The notes: a model not told the origin generated them from the sequence alone. A stretch of DNA of 64,000 bases from Eurosta solidaginis (GCF_040869045.1 NC_090319.1:267980897-268044896); one strand, 5' to 3'. Shown: positions 11,893-24,348, numbered from the stretch's first letter. Made by a program: numbers and translations.

Positions 11893-12151
11893 CATGGTTC
11901 AATTACATGGTTGGCTCATCGCATCAGCTGATTTTATTTATTTCATTGCATGGTCGATGGGATTGTCAAAAGGAGATGGCAAACTCAAAATGAAACCAAC
12001 ACATTGGCAACATCTTCTTACACATACAAAAACTGCTGTTTTATGTTTCCATTCCACACCATTCGCACCAACACCAATACACAGATTTTGACAATTTGAA
12101 CAGACATGTTTTGTTATTTTACAGATGAGCCAACCATATAGTTGAAACATG
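11893..12151. mobile_element. 259-bp MITE with 28-bp TIRs and 9-bp TSD (copy 1)
   Basis: The ends begin CATGGTTCAATTACATGG and, on the other strand, CATGTTTCAACTATATGG, both running into TTGGCTCATC: 28-bp imperfect inverted repeats. They are flanked by a perfect 9-bp direct repeat AATCACTCT at 11884-11892 and 12152-12160. A 9-bp duplication fits Mutator-like elements. There is no coding capacity. It sits nested inside the larger MULE-like element. The second copy is at 19336-19594. Confidence 0.85.
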
Positions 12152-12160
12152 AATCACTCT

Positions 12161-13376
12161 GTTAAACTTTGTGGAAATGCCAAACCAAAGTAAATACAAA
12201 AAAAAATGTTGGTTTGACATTTTCATTTTTTTTAATATCAAAAAAATAAAATGCTTATGAAATAAGTGAAAAAATATTTCGAAAAGTTTTGAAATCGGTT
12301 TTTATGTATATGGCAAAAAAATGAGCTACCAATATATTGGATGCCTCAGCACGTGCTATATTTGCAAAGGGAATGAAGAACGAATGTTGGAGACCGCCCC
12401 TACTTATTTTTCATTCATCCTTCTTCACTTGGTTGATACGTCTTTAATCCTTAAATATGCTGAAACTTCACTTTATAAGAGATCACCAGTCTAAAGTGTC
12501 CTCGCTACTGCGGAAAAAAATGTTCTTGGAGATATTCTTTGGTTTGTTTTGGTCCTTTTCCTCGCGGTTGGAAGATAATTTTTTTAATTGGCGCTTAACC
12601 GTTTAGCAGTTGCTGATCGTTGCGTAACAAGTCACTCCAGCTGACGCCAACAGGGGCACCAAGAGAGATCAAAGTCTTCCCCCACCTGCTTCTCCGAACC
12701 CATTGGAGATCTTCCCATAACTTGCCCACGTCAGCAAAAACGCTGTAGCTCTTCGGAGCTTAGCTAAACATCATCGTCTAGTTGGAGCATGATAGTCCAT
12801 GGAGGCTGCATTTACCGGCTGAACGCTGTCGTGAAGTGTGTCGGCCTATCCATCAAAAATATTTAAGAAAATTTGTATAAATGGTATTGATTGTCCCGCG
12901 GCATTACCTTGGCACCAAAAGTTCATCCGAATTAGCAGATAAGTTTTTGGGTCGGCACAAAACATCTATTTAGGTGAGACAGTTGGAAGAAAAATGAATA
13001 CACGATAAGTAGCCTTCGAATTGGATGGAAAACTAGACCTTAATCTCCTCAGATATATACACCAAATAGTTATTATTAGTAGATATGTATCTCTTCCGTA
13101 CACCTTGGCGGTAAGTCGAGTTTTTTTTCTTCGTCGCGCAGACGCTGATACCATTCTTAACAATTTGTTGAAGAAAATTCCTCAGAAGAGGATCGTGGCC
13201 TGATTCTCCCTTTTGCGGGAAATCACAATACAATTCTTGAATTGAAAAGTCTGGAATGCGGTTGACCGTTGAGATTACTTATTTTCTGGTTATTTCCACC
13301 AATAAAAAATTCGGTTTTGGATAAATTATCATAATATTAATGTTAGAACGCAAAAATATATGGTAATTCTATACGA
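12161..13376. other. MULE interior, unassigned (copy 1)
   Basis: AT-rich sequence inside the MULE-like element. Short frames near 12966-13233 on both strands show no recognised domain. No tandem structure was seen. Confidence 0.4.
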
Positions 13377-16210
13377 CTGGTCTACATTTTAAAAATTTTA
13401 TACAGGGTCCTTTAAAATGTTAATTATGTAGATGCGCCGAGGATTATACGATTTTCACCCATTACGCAATGGCATCCACTTAGTTTGCTTATGATTTCGA
13501 AGGCGGCATCATTGGAGGCTCCCTGTGCCACGAGAGTCATGAGTATTAATAGACCATTAATAGCAACCGTAAGTCGCCTTTGTGACATTTGACAATACTC
13601 GCCCTCATATATTTAAGTGATCTTGACTTATTGCAGTATTGATTTTTTTAATATCATAAAAAATAATACATTTATGCCTTTTTCAAATATGAAATAGCGT
13701 GAAGGAAAACAACGCCTGTGGTCTATATTTCTTTTTGTGGGAGGGTGTTATTTCCTTTTCCTTAGTGAGAATGGAAAAGTTTTAGTCAGCGAAACTGAAT
13801 GGCTGGATTTTCAGAGTATCCCATTGTCCATAACTAAGCAGACTTTTGACGTCAATGGGATTACTGATGATATGAGCAAAGCCATAAAATTGCGCATGCG
13901 TATCTGGGAGGCCTGTAATATGAAAACTCGTGAATGGCGGTACACGGTCCCAATACCCAACATTTGTTTATGTAAACGCAGCGTTAATAAATAGGCTCAT
14001 GGGGCAGAAAAAATGGGCTGGTGAAAAATAAAAATCCGCAGAAGTTCTACAGCAGCGATGCCTCAAAAAATCCGAGCTTATAGAAATTCATTGATGGCAA
14101 ACAAGAAATATGTGGCTTGCCAGTACTTTATTTTAAACAGCTTTGGTTGACCCTGGAAAAGTTTAGTCGAACGTGAAATAGCAGTATGCTCAAACCCTGC
14201 TGACATTGTTCCGACTTTCTGTATATATCCACCTGTCTCTCCTTTGGCTAACTCTTTTCTTCCTCTCTTATTTCCCGTCTTATTTTTATCTTCCTACTCT
14301 TGCTCTTATCCAAGTTAGACTTCTACCACTATTACTCTTAATCTTATCCTAATGTTATTGTTACTCTTCCTGTTAACCTCTTTTTACTACCTTTTTTGCA
14401 AACCACTACCCTTATTCTTACATTTACCCTCGCTCTGCCCCTTCCTCTTGTTCTCTTTATTACTTCCAATTCCCTCCTAATTTCTCTACTTTTCTTTACC
14501 GTTTCCTCTCTTTTTTCTTCTTTTTGACCCGTTTCCGATGTGGAGATATAACGAGTTTGGTTTTTTCTGCACAGTACATTATTAGAGTAGTAAAAAAGTA
14601 GGAAAATAGTACCAAAATTTTTCCGTCCCTACTACTATAAAATTCATGACTGAATTATGAGGGAAGTAAAATTTTTGTTGTTCTACTAATGACTTCACCG
14701 GCCTGGTTTTATTGAAGCTTGGGCTAACTCAAATTTTGTGATGAATCTAAATTTTAGCGCCTACACTTAAAGTTTCAATAAAAATAAGGAATTTTCATAT
14801 ACTATACGGTCTTTAAGGACTTAAGATTCAGATTCAGCGAATGGGTCTCGTCTTACAGAAAAATCTGTGACTGAGCAATGATAGATGAGGAATATGATCT
14901 AAGTCGCAGTCACAATCACGCTTACCTTTAATCCCAATCATAGTCGCTGTCAGTTTTTCCCCATTCATTGTATAGAAAAAATAAGCATCACTCGTCAAGA
15001 AAAAAGATTCTCAAAATTAAACAGAAGTCGAGGGCGTCTTACAATTTGCACGCCGTCAAATTGTATTAGCTACGAACCTACGTACTCGAAAAATATCGAA
15101 ATATTCAAAATAAAAATTTGGAAATTTTACGCGCAAATGAAGCCTTGGCACCGCTTTCTATTTTATAACTTTGTTTGACCAAATTTTGTAATTTTGAAAG
15201 CAAAATCTGTGTGAGAGGTTACTGATAACAAGTGAGACGATTCCACCCATAATAAATTAATTATGGTGAACCATAGAAATGTAAAAATTCGCCCTTCTTA
15301 CGCTTTCAATCACCTCTCAATTTAATCTTTTTTGGTTGCCCTTAAGTTTTGCAAATACAATTTTTAAAGCCATTTCAATATTTTGGGGGCTTAAGTTTTG
15401 CAAATACAAATTTTAAAGCTATTTTAGTATTTCTGGGGGTTAGATCGAGAATCCGAACAGTGTGTGAAATAAAAGCCACCCTAATGTATATATGACTTCA
15501 GTAATTGAGATTTTAGAATAAACTTTCTTAAGGTCTAGGTATGCGACTTACACCGCCCTTGTCAATTTAACTTCTAAATTAATCATATAATTGAAAAAAG
15601 AAAAACAAAAACTTTGCCTTGTGAAATACATTTTTGTATTTCCATTTTTTTAAGTCTCACAAACGGACGGACTAAGCGTATTTGTTCTTTTTTTTATTAC
15701 TGAGTATTTTTATAATTGGAAATAAATATACTTATGTATATCCCATCAAGTATGACGGAAATGTGAGAAATGCAAAAGTTTTTCAAACAAATATTAGATA
15801 TACTCCACAGATGAACAGACTAAATGAGACATATTCATGTACACCTGCGAGTTAAAAAATAATAACAAAAAAATATTATAAATTTTTATAGTTTATTAAA
15901 TTATATTTAGTTTCGTTAAGTTAAAAAAAAACTTAAAATGCATAGCATGACGAAAACTTTGAGAAAAAATTTAGAACATTTTTTTAAAAATTTCGAAATT
16001 CTAAAAAATTTTAAATTTATTTTTGAAAATTTGTATTCAGAGTTTGAGGAAACATTTTTATTATACAGTGTTGTAAGGCAATCAATTTCATTCCGAAATA
16101 AAAATTAGTTTAAAGTCGCTTCCAGACTTTATTCCAAACACTATGTATGGAAGAAGTTACAAATTTAGTTTTTAATTGTAATTTGTAACAATTTTTTCAT
16201 TAAAAAATAC

Positions 16211-18088
16211 ATATCGTTAACTTCAAGTGAAAATGTGCTAAGTCACTTTTTACGAATTTTACAGGAGACGAAAAAAACTGAATAATTTTTGAAATAAACT
16301 TCTTTTTTCAAAACTGTGAATTAGTATACCTTAATTGCAATGCTTTTGAGTGTAGAACCTTTGAAGAAGACAAATAAAAATCATGTATGCTAACCCAGCA
16401 GCTATTTTATGACTTAGCACAATTTCCGCACTCATAACAAAATTTTTTTCCTGACTTAGCACTTTTTACTCAATATGTTTTACCATCTCTCCTCACCTTC
16501 AATGATTGAAATAAGGAACCTAAAACTATATATTTCACAAAAAATTCTATCTATTTTTCAAACTATTTCTAACGGTTCTGATCTGGACTCTTTTGCCGGA
16601 TGTTGCACAGACAATAATTTATATTTAAATTCAAACAAATGGTGTGTTGTGTCTTATTCCAAAAAGACAACTGCCACATACTTTATCTACAAACTAAATA
16701 CTAAATATCTTAATCGTTGCCAAGAGAGTAAAGACTTGAGTGTAATGTTTAACTCCAAACTCTCTTTTTCTAGTACCATTGACTTCGTTGTTTCAAAATT
16801 TGTTGCAATGGTTGGGTTCAGTAGACGTAACACCAATGACTTTAAGAACCCTATGACGCTGAAGGCACTTTATATATCCTTGGTCAGAAGTCGTCTTGTA
16901 TATTTCTCAATAATATGGAATCCTTTCTATGAATCTAACTCCTATAAAATTGAGGAAGTTCAAAAAATTGTTACAAAAATTGCTTTACGTATGCTTCACT
17001 GGCCAGACGGCCTCCCATCATATACCATCAGGTGCAAATTGATTGGTATTCAGGCTTTGCATATCAGAAGGACTTTTATCTCACTCATGCTTGCCTATAA
17101 TGTAATAAACTTTAGCACGAATTGCTCTGATTTATCTAATTTGTTCATTCCATATATTCCACTGCGTGATCTTCGGCATAATAGATTATTTATCGAAATA
17201 ACTCATAAAACGAATTATGCTATGAATGAACCTATAACTAGACTGTACATCTAGCAAATCGACTCAGTAGTGTTATTAATTTTAATAACAGCTTATATAA
17301 GTTTAAGCTTGAATTGTTTTCTATTTTTAACTAGTCTATAACAAAGCATGTATTTATCGACATGTAACAATTGAAGTAGATTATAGTCGGCGCAAAGTAT
17401 TTATCACACACCAAAGGCATGTATCAATTGGGTGAATCCAATTTAAAGGGGTTGTGTAGGCAACCCTCTCAAGGGGTTCCCAGCGTAATATAAAGCTTCT
17501 CCAACCCAACTGTCGACCTCACCTACCCGTGGCGGATTCTGTTTCATTAACAGCCGAGGCCCTGGCGACCCCGAGTTCCTCATGGAACTAGGGAGTGGGG
17601 AGGACGGGATGGTCTAGAAGGCTTAATGTGGTCACATAAATCCTTCCCGCGATGGTCGAACTAGTTAGTACCTTAATAGTGCTTTGTTACCGGAACGTAC
17701 CGGATCTATATGCGGCAAAGGACCATCAAAATCGGCCCAAAGCCTTCGGGGAGTGTATTTATCGTTAATACAGCAACAACAACAACAACAACAACAACAA
17801 AACATGTACTTTTAGACTGGATGAATTAAATACATAAGCAAAATGCGCGCACAAAGAAATGACTAGTAATTCAGATTGATTTTATTGACTGATTGACTTA
17901 GCACATTTTTTTTGAACAGTTGAAGACTTAGCACATTTACACATCATTGCAAACAGCACGTAAAAATTAAAAATTTTTATATTTTTTTCTTGTGATCGAT
18001 GTATTTTGAATTCAGTTTTAAAACTGCATTAAAATACACTTTTTCAAAAAAAGTGACTTAGCACATTTTCACATTAAGCTAACGATAT
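16211..18088. mobile_element. Candidate inverted-repeat element (copy 2)
   Basis: Inverted repeats at 16211-16251 and 18048-18088, identical to those of copy 1 at 8768 and 10605. The enclosed LINE 3' end is at 16475-17801. Confidence 0.5.
16475..17254 (+). pseudogene. LINE reverse-transcriptase C-terminal fragment (copy 2)
   Basis: Identical in sequence to the 259-codon frame at 9032-9811. The (CAA)n-ended 3' UTR follows to about 17801. Confidence 0.85.
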
Positions 18089-19335
18089 ATAAATATTTTT
18101 TTGCATTTAATTTTCAATAACTTTAACGTTGTCAGCTAACAAAAAACAATATCATTGATATCAAATTTTGAAATTTCAAAAACAAATGAAAATTTTTTAT
18201 ACCTTTTTCGAAATCAAAAAAAAAAAAAAAATAAAATAAAATAATAATTCGGATCGAAATGGTTTTGTCTATCGCTGTATGGTGGCAATTCACGTTTTGT
18301 GAAGCGACTAAATGATAATGAGTTTTCATACATTTGATTAAATTTTTGTAAGCAATTTTTTCATTCTTTCACGTCTTTGCAAATTTTTCTTTGATAGGAA
18401 AGCAAAGACTATAGAAAATTATATAAAATCACGAAATGATCCCGATGCTGAAAACAATCCCGATAAGATCCAGACACAGTTCAGCAGTGATTCCGAAAGA
18501 TGATATAAAATGATATCGAGTCAGCCACTATGTGATTCCCAAATGGGCCTGAATTGATTTTTAAAAACCTGAAAACACAATTAGCAAATGATTCAGAAAC
18601 TGTCCCGTAGAGATAAAATATACCAAAATAGTTGCGAAATTATTCTCAATTGTTGTGGAATCGATCTTAAAACAATTACAAAATGCTTCATTGATCTCGG
18701 ATTGACACGGAAAACAATCCTGAGACAATCCAGAAATAGCCCCAAACAACGCAATAGTTCTAAATTTATCCTGAAGGAGTCCCTAAATGATCCTGAAGTC
18801 GTTCCAAATTTAGGAATATGGATATATACAGTTTACAGAGGTTTTAATTCAATTTATGCCAAAATATTGCCGTAATGGTTCTGAAATAATCGCAAATTTT
18901 CTCGAGTATTCACCCTTTAGTGCTGGTGCCCCCCATAAATTCAGAAAGCAAAAATTCAGAAACATATTTTTTCAGAAAACATTAGTCAGAATCCTTTTTT
19001 CGGAAAGACAAAATTCAGAGGTCAGAACTCACAAGTCAAATCTCAGAAGTCAAATTTCAAAAGTGAAAATTCAGAAGTCAAAATTCAGAAGTCAAATTTC
19101 AGAAGTCAAATTATAGAAGTCAAATTGCAGAAGTCAAATTTCAAAAGTGAAAATTCAGAAGTCATAATTCAGAAAGTAATCAGACGACAAAATAAACATA
19201 AAATGTTTCTCAAAATTCATACACGTTTATTTATTTGGAAGGAATCATGGTATAAATATTACCAGGTAAAACCATTTACTCTTCTTGGCTGCCATAAAGG
19301 TTTTTTGATTTTTAAAAAAATTTTAAAATCACTCT

Positions 19336-19594
19336 CATGGTTCAATTACATGGTTGGCTCATCGCATCAGCTGATTTTATTTATTTCATTGCATGGTCGA
19401 TGGGATTGTCAAAAGGAGATGGCAAACTCAAAATGAAACCAACACATTGGCAACATCTTCTTACACATACAAAAACTGCTGTTTTATGTTTCCATTCCAC
19501 ACCATTCGCACCAACACCAATACACAGATTTTGACAATTTGAACAGACATGTTTTGTTATTTTACAGATGAGCCAACCATATAGTTGAAACATG
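19336..19594. mobile_element. 259-bp MITE with 9-bp TSD (copy 2)
   Basis: Same element as 11893-12151, with the AATCACTCT direct repeats at 19327-19335 and 19595-19603. It is nested within the MULE-like element. Confidence 0.85.
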
Positions 19595-20819
19595 AATCAC
19601 TCTGTTAAACTTTGTGGAAATGCCAAACCAAAGTAAATACAAAAAAAAATGTTGGTTTGACATTTTCATTTTTTTTAATATCAAAAAAATAAAATGCTTA
19701 TGAAATAAGTGAAAAAATATTTCGAAAAGTTTTGAAATCGGTTTTTATGTATATGGCAAAAAAATGAGCTACCAATATATTGGATGCCTCAGCACGTGCT
19801 ATATTTGCAAAGGGAATGAAGAACGAATGTTGGAGACCGCCCCTACTTATTTTTCATTCATCCTTCTTCACTTGGTTGATACGTCTTTAATCCTTAAATA
19901 TGCTGAAACTTCACTTTATAAGAGATCACCAGTCTAAAGTGTCCTCGCTACTGCGGAAAAAAATGTTCTTGGAGATATTCTTTGGTTTGTTTTGGTCCTT
20001 TTCCTCGCGGTTGGAAGATAATTTTTTTAATTGGCGCTTAACCGTTTAGCAGTTGCTGATCGTTGCGTAACAAGTCACTCCAGCTGACGCCAACAGGGGC
20101 ACCAAGAGAGATCAAAGTCTTCCCCCACCTGCTTCTCCGAACCCATTGGAGATCTTCCCATAACTTGCCCACGTCAGCAAAAACGCTGTAGCTCTTCGGA
20201 GCTTAGCTAAACATCATCGTCTAGTTGGAGCATGATAGTCCATGGAGGCTGCATTTACCGGCTGAACGCTGTCGTGAAGTGTGTCGGCCTATCCATCAAA
20301 AATATTTAAGAAAATTTGTATAAATGGTATTGATTGTCCCGCGGCATTACCTTGGCACCAAAAGTTCATCCGAATTAGCAGATAAGTTTTTGGGTCGGCA
20401 CAAAACATCTATTTAGGTGAGACAGTTGGAAGAAAAATGAATACACGATAAGTAGCCTTCGAATTGGATGGAAAACTAGACCTTAATCTCCTCAGATATA
20501 TACACCAAATAGTTATTATTAGTAGATATGTATCTCTTCCGTACACCTTGGCGGTAAGTCGAGTTTTTTTTCTTCGTCGCGCAGACGCTGATACCATTCT
20601 TAACAATTTGTTGAAGAAAATTCCTCAGAAGAGGATCGTGGCCTGATTCTCCCTTTTGCGGGAAATCACAATACAATTCTTGAATTGAAAAGTCTGGAAT
20701 GCGGTTGACCGTTGAGATTACTTATTTTCTGGTTATTTCCACCAATAAAAAATTCGGTTTTGGATAAATTATCATAATATTAATGTTAGAACGCAAAAAT
20801 ATATGGTAATTCTATACGA

Positions 20820-21061
20820 CAGTATGTCCAAAAATACCCAGTGAGGTATCAACAGACTCATATTGACCTCGACAACAATAATCCGAAGGCCGAAAATAAA
20901 AATTTTAGATTGTTCTAAAGATATTAACGAAAAACAGAAAAATGACGGATGTAAACAATTTTTGTTATTTTAATTAAGATAAAAATGTATCATAACAATA
21001 ATAACGATAAAATAATTATTGTTAGGCCTTGAGCTCGAGTCGAACCCGCGATCTATTGAAT
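20820..21061. other. MULE interior beyond the duplication, with a B-box-like sequence
   Basis: Unique sequence after copy 2. Around 21030-21047 the minus strand reads GCGGGTTCGACTCGAGC, which resembles a tRNA B box, but no A box or cloverleaf was found. It may be a SINE remnant. Confidence 0.3.
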
Positions 21062-21370
21062 TTATAGTATTAAAAAAACGAAGTATTTATATTTTTTCTT
21101 GCATTTTCGATATGGCCCGCCTCCAGGTGAAAATTGCTGCAGTTTTGTTTCTATTATTGCCTGTTCGTTTTTTATTTTAGTAATGCAATTAAGTATGTTA
21201 GGGTGTATCCCAAACACACTTCGAATGACGTTGTGCCACCTTTCGATGGAATTATTTGTACGGACTTCACCCAATTTGGTGATATTATACATATTCCATA
21301 ATTCAATTGAGTATAACGCCTTCTTTCGACATTGCTGTGTTCCAGGCAGAAAAAAAAATCCGAAGTACAA
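21062..21370 (-). pseudogene. MULE transposase C-terminal remnant
   Basis: The 102-codon minus-strand frame contains LWNMYN, then VRTNNSIERWHNVIRSVFG and HPNILNCITKIKNEQAI. The RTNNxxExWH word followed by HPN and a Lys/Glu-rich helix is the usual C-terminal signature of MULE transposases in insects. Upstream catalytic DDE parts are absent. The frame opens almost at the right terminal repeat, so this is a captured or deleted remnant that cannot act by itself. Confidence 0.65.
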
Positions 21371-21601
21371 TTTTAATGTTTCTTTGCTGTCTGATTACTT
21401 TCTGAATTTTGGCTTCTGAAATTTTACTTCTGAAATTTGACTTCCGAATTGTTACTTCTGAAATTTGATTTCTGAATTTTTGTTTCCGAGTTTTGACTTA
21501 GGAATTTTGGCTTTCTGAAAAAAGGGTTCTGACTAATGTTTTCTGAAAAAATGTGTTTCTGAATTTTTGTTTTATGAATTTATGGGGGAAAATTTAGTTC
21601 T

Positions 21602-22300
21602 ACAGAAAAAAAAAACCCGGCCTATACTTATTATATGCCGTTCTCACATTGACATGTCATTGTAGGTGGCGTCTTGCTACACGTAGCAAACTAAAGGCCT
21701 TAGAAATTATCACACCCTTTCTCTTAGTGCAAGGGCATCCTGCCACACACATTGCAGACTTAAAAGAACATTCTTTTAAGCATTTCGTATACTGCAGACA
21801 AAACATTTCCTTTTAATACAGGTTTTTTACGGAAATTTTTTGTCTAAAACGACGTACAGGAGGCAACTCACGTGTGTGGAGTCCAAAAACGGAAATGAGT
21901 TTCTATTATTTTCAACAGTATTTGAATTTGGTACTCCAGAGTGGCTGTAGCAACAAAAAATATGCTTCGCTGCTGCTTCGACTCTGAGCATGAACAGAGC
22001 ATAGAGCAGAGCCATAGCATGAAAAGTTTTACAAGTTGTTGTAGATAAGAATTAGCGCGAGAACTGCTGCATTACAATGTCCAACAGAACAATCAAAACA
22101 AATTTTTTTTTTGCTCTCGCTCCACTAAAAATAGCATTTGGTTTACAGTTTTTAATCAGCCCTCTGCTCCGCTCTAAAACACGACGTAGGTCGTAGCCGA
22201 GCACAATAAATTCATCATCTGTTCATGTTCAGGCTACCAAAATAAAACCTCCAGAGTGATCTAGTACTTTCAATCACCGATATGAACTACTTTTTTTAAA
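21602..22300. other. Unassigned DNA
   Basis: No recognised coding or repeat structure. Short minus-strand frames (for example 21827-22015) lack motifs. Confidence 0.4.
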
Positions 22301-22485
22301 TTTTTTTTTAAGCTATTGCATAGATTTTATCGCGGGCTTGGCGACTAAATCAAAAAAAACCGTAACGGATATTTGTCAAAAAAGATCCGAAAAGGCTCGA
22401 AAAGGTTCGAAAAGATTCAAAAACGTTCGTAAAGGTACGTTGTTAGCAACAGGCCAAATACATAATATTGGATCTCTATCATAAT
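22301..22485 (-). mobile_element. Poly(A)-ended retroposon fragment, copy 1
   Basis: On the minus strand the sequence runs from ATTATGATAGAGATCC to TCTATGCAATAGCTT and ends in an A run (T9 at 22301-22309). A closely similar copy lies on the plus strand at 54122-54279. Two copies with the same 5' start and an A tail suggest a SINE-like or processed retroposon. No coding capacity and no pol III boxes were seen. Confidence 0.6.
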
Positions 22486-22988
22486 CAGCGGTGGGCAGGT
22501 TACCAAATTGAGAATGTGTTAGTAAACACGAACGCGTAGCGAGCACGAAAGCAAAATCAATTATTTATTTAGTTTGATTTCAATGCTTGAACAGTGAACA
22601 TGTGTCACACGCACTCTTTGGTACTCTGTTTTAAGCGCGCGTGCGACACTTCCTCACCGTACGACCATCGAAATCAAACTAAAAGAGCTTTCGTTGATTT
22701 TCACGAAGTAGTCATTGTGCTATCGCTTATCGTATACACAGTGTTGCCGTTGATGACCCTAAAGGGTCAATCTGACCCTTTTTTTGAGCCAGGAACCCGG
22801 ACCCTACTTTTTTAAAAATGTAATATATTTGACCCTTTTTCAAAATTCGTGGCACTTTTGACCCTTTTACAATTTCAAAACTGTAATGAAATAATATTTT
22901 TTAGTTTTTTCTTAAAAATTTAAGAAATCTTCTTGTTCCTATTTTACTCTTACATTGGCACGAAAAAACTATAAAACACACACAAAAA

Positions 22989-24290
22989 ATGAGCGATATA
23001 TATGAAGCCAAAAAAATGCAAATTGAACCATGTTTATAAAAAAAAAAAATTTATGTAAGGCGCGATAACTTCCGAAGAGATCTAAGGCTGAGCTTCTCTT
23101 CCAATTTGCGTCGTGCTCCTCTTGATTTTCCCTACAAATTGGCCGGACGGGACCTACATGTTTTATGCCGACTCCGAACGGCATCTGCAAAGCAGATGAG
23201 TTTTCACTGAGAGCTTTTCATGGCAGAAATACACCCGGAGTGCTTGCCAAACACTGCCGAGGGGCGACCCCGCTTAGAAAATTGTCTTCCAATTGAAAAA
23301 TCTTATTTCTAAAACTTTGATGTTACTTTGCCCGGGAGTTGAACCCAGGGCATACGGTGTGATAGGCGGAGCACGCTACCATCACACCACGGTGGCAGCC
23401 ATATGAACCATGTTTAGGCAGAGAAAATAAAATGGCAAAAGCTGAGGCCATCGCTGAAATAAAACTTGTCATGAGGATGCTTGCCCAGAATCACTCTTTT
23501 AACTCAATGTCCCGAATAGCAAAATTTAATGCTTCTATATACACAGATTCGGCAATTTCAAAGAAGGCGAGTTTTTTAACAAAACTTGCTAGAAATAAAT
23601 CACCTAAAGTATAGATTTTTGCAGGTGACTTGCGGTAAAACAAAATCTAGGGGTGTTGCAGTATTTCTGGGACAAGAAAGTCATCAAATTCTAGTTCAAC
23701 AAATGAGACAAACTCGGTTTAGTCTTATAGTGGACGAAACTACTGACATATCGACCACCAAATGTTTAGTTCTGATCGTAAGACAATTCGATATGGAAAC
23801 GGGTAAGTCCACGGAGCGTTTCTTTCGTCTTGTTGAGCCCGAAAATAGTCAGAGTATCACCTTATACAACTCCATAATTGCATCTTTGAAAGAAAACGAT
23901 ATTCCAATTTCTAATTTAATTGGATTTGCTTCTGACAACGCAGTTACAATGGTTGGAAGAAAAAGTGGTGTAGTAACACATTTAAAAAATAACCTACCGA
24001 ATATATTTCATATTGGATGTATGTGCCATACGGTTGCTTTGATGAACAATGCAGCATTAGTCCATGTACCGAAAGATGTAGAAGAATTGTGCAAGAATAT
24101 ATATAATTATTTTAATAGCGCAAACAGAAAACGTAATTTTAAGCACCTACAAAGTATTTTCGATGTGCAAGAAAACAATTTACTACGATTTTGTAACACG
24201 AGGTGGTTATCATTTGAATCAGTCGCCAACCGAATCGTAGATCAGTGGTCTGTCTTGCAGCACTTTTTAATTTTAGAAGTTTGAGAGTCG
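22989..24290 (+). pseudogene. hAT transposase pseudogene
   Basis: An ATG at 22989 opens MSDIYEAKKMQIEPCL, which stops exactly at the SINE target duplication. Removing the SINE and one duplication copy joins it in frame to GRENKMAKAEAIAEIKL at 23417. After a frame change near 23600 the main body (to 24284) reads FSLIVDETTDIS, YNSIIASLKENDIP, IGFASDNAVTMVG, GCMCHTVALMNNA and RFCNTRWLSFE, which are the DDE-domain words of hAT transposases. A stop at 24282-24284 and later frameshifts break it. Residual C-terminal pieces continue to about 24900. Confidence 0.85.
23037..23403 (-). mobile_element. tRNA-derived SINE, copy 1
   Basis: The minus-strand head reads GTGGTGTGATGGTAGCGTGC (A box) and, after a spacer, CCTGGGTTCAACTCCC (B box), both in 23331-23398. 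The body contains GTTCGGAGTCGGCATAAAAC and AGATCTCTTCGGA, and ends TTACATAAATT plus an A-rich tail (plus-strand 23037-23056). A perfect 13-bp duplication TGAACCATGTTTA flanks it at 23024-23036 and 23404-23416. It sits inside the hAT transposase ORF. Confidence 0.92.
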
Positions 24291-24348
24291 AGCGGAAAGC
24301 GATCTGAAAAAAATATCATCAATACTAGACGGCCTTTCCTCTGTAAAT

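Larger units (their letters stand above)
5934..13376 (+). repeat. 7443-bp segmental tandem duplication, copy 1
   Basis: The sequence from CTGGTCTACATTTT at 5934 recurs at 13377, exactly 7443 bp later. All positions I compared are identical, including an A16 homopolymer (about 10773/18216) and the (CAA)n tract. Copy 1 ends inside a MULE-like transposon, where it runs directly into the start of copy 2. A single C is shared at the breakpoints (5934, 13377, 20820). Perfect identity means either a very recent event or an assembly duplication. Confidence 0.95.
13377..20819 (+). repeat. 7443-bp segmental tandem duplication, copy 2
   Basis: Second copy of the unit at 5934. Everything annotated in copy 1 recurs at +7443. 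Beyond 20819 the sequence is new and completes the MULE-like element, which shows that the ancestral order continues to the right of copy 2. Confidence 0.95.
18925..21592. mobile_element. MULE-like transposon with repeat-filled long TIRs
   Basis: The left end (about 18925-19180) and right end (about 21395-21592) are long inverted repeats. Outside-in, both show CCCCCATAAATTCA, then AAAAATTCAGAAACA, TTTTTTCAGAAAACATTAG, and then tandem units like CAAATTTCAGAAGT. The candidate 9-bp target duplication TTTAGTGCT (18916-18924) / TTTAGTTCT (21593-21601) matches in 8 of 9 bases. The interior carries the 259-bp MITE and a transposase C-terminal remnant. Long TIRs and a 9-bp duplication are typical of Mutator-like elements. 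It is non-autonomous. Confidence 0.7.

Noticed and set aside
11118..12150. Overlapping short frames on both strands (and +7443)
   Set aside because: They fall in degenerate repeats, the MULE terminal repeat and the MITE. The sequences show repeat vocabulary, not protein domains.
21028..21048. tRNA gene suggested by a B-box-like sequence
   Set aside because: No A box at the right distance and no cloverleaf. Probably a SINE scrap or chance.
21099..21419. 106-codon plus-strand frame opposite the MULE remnant
   Set aside because: It is the antisense shadow of the transposase tail, which carries the recognisable RTNN...WH motif on the minus strand.
23331..23398. Functional tRNA gene (and at 38580-38645, 60200-60268)
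   Set aside because: The A and B boxes belong to SINE heads. The sequences do not fold into a standard tRNA and are followed by a SINE body with target duplications.
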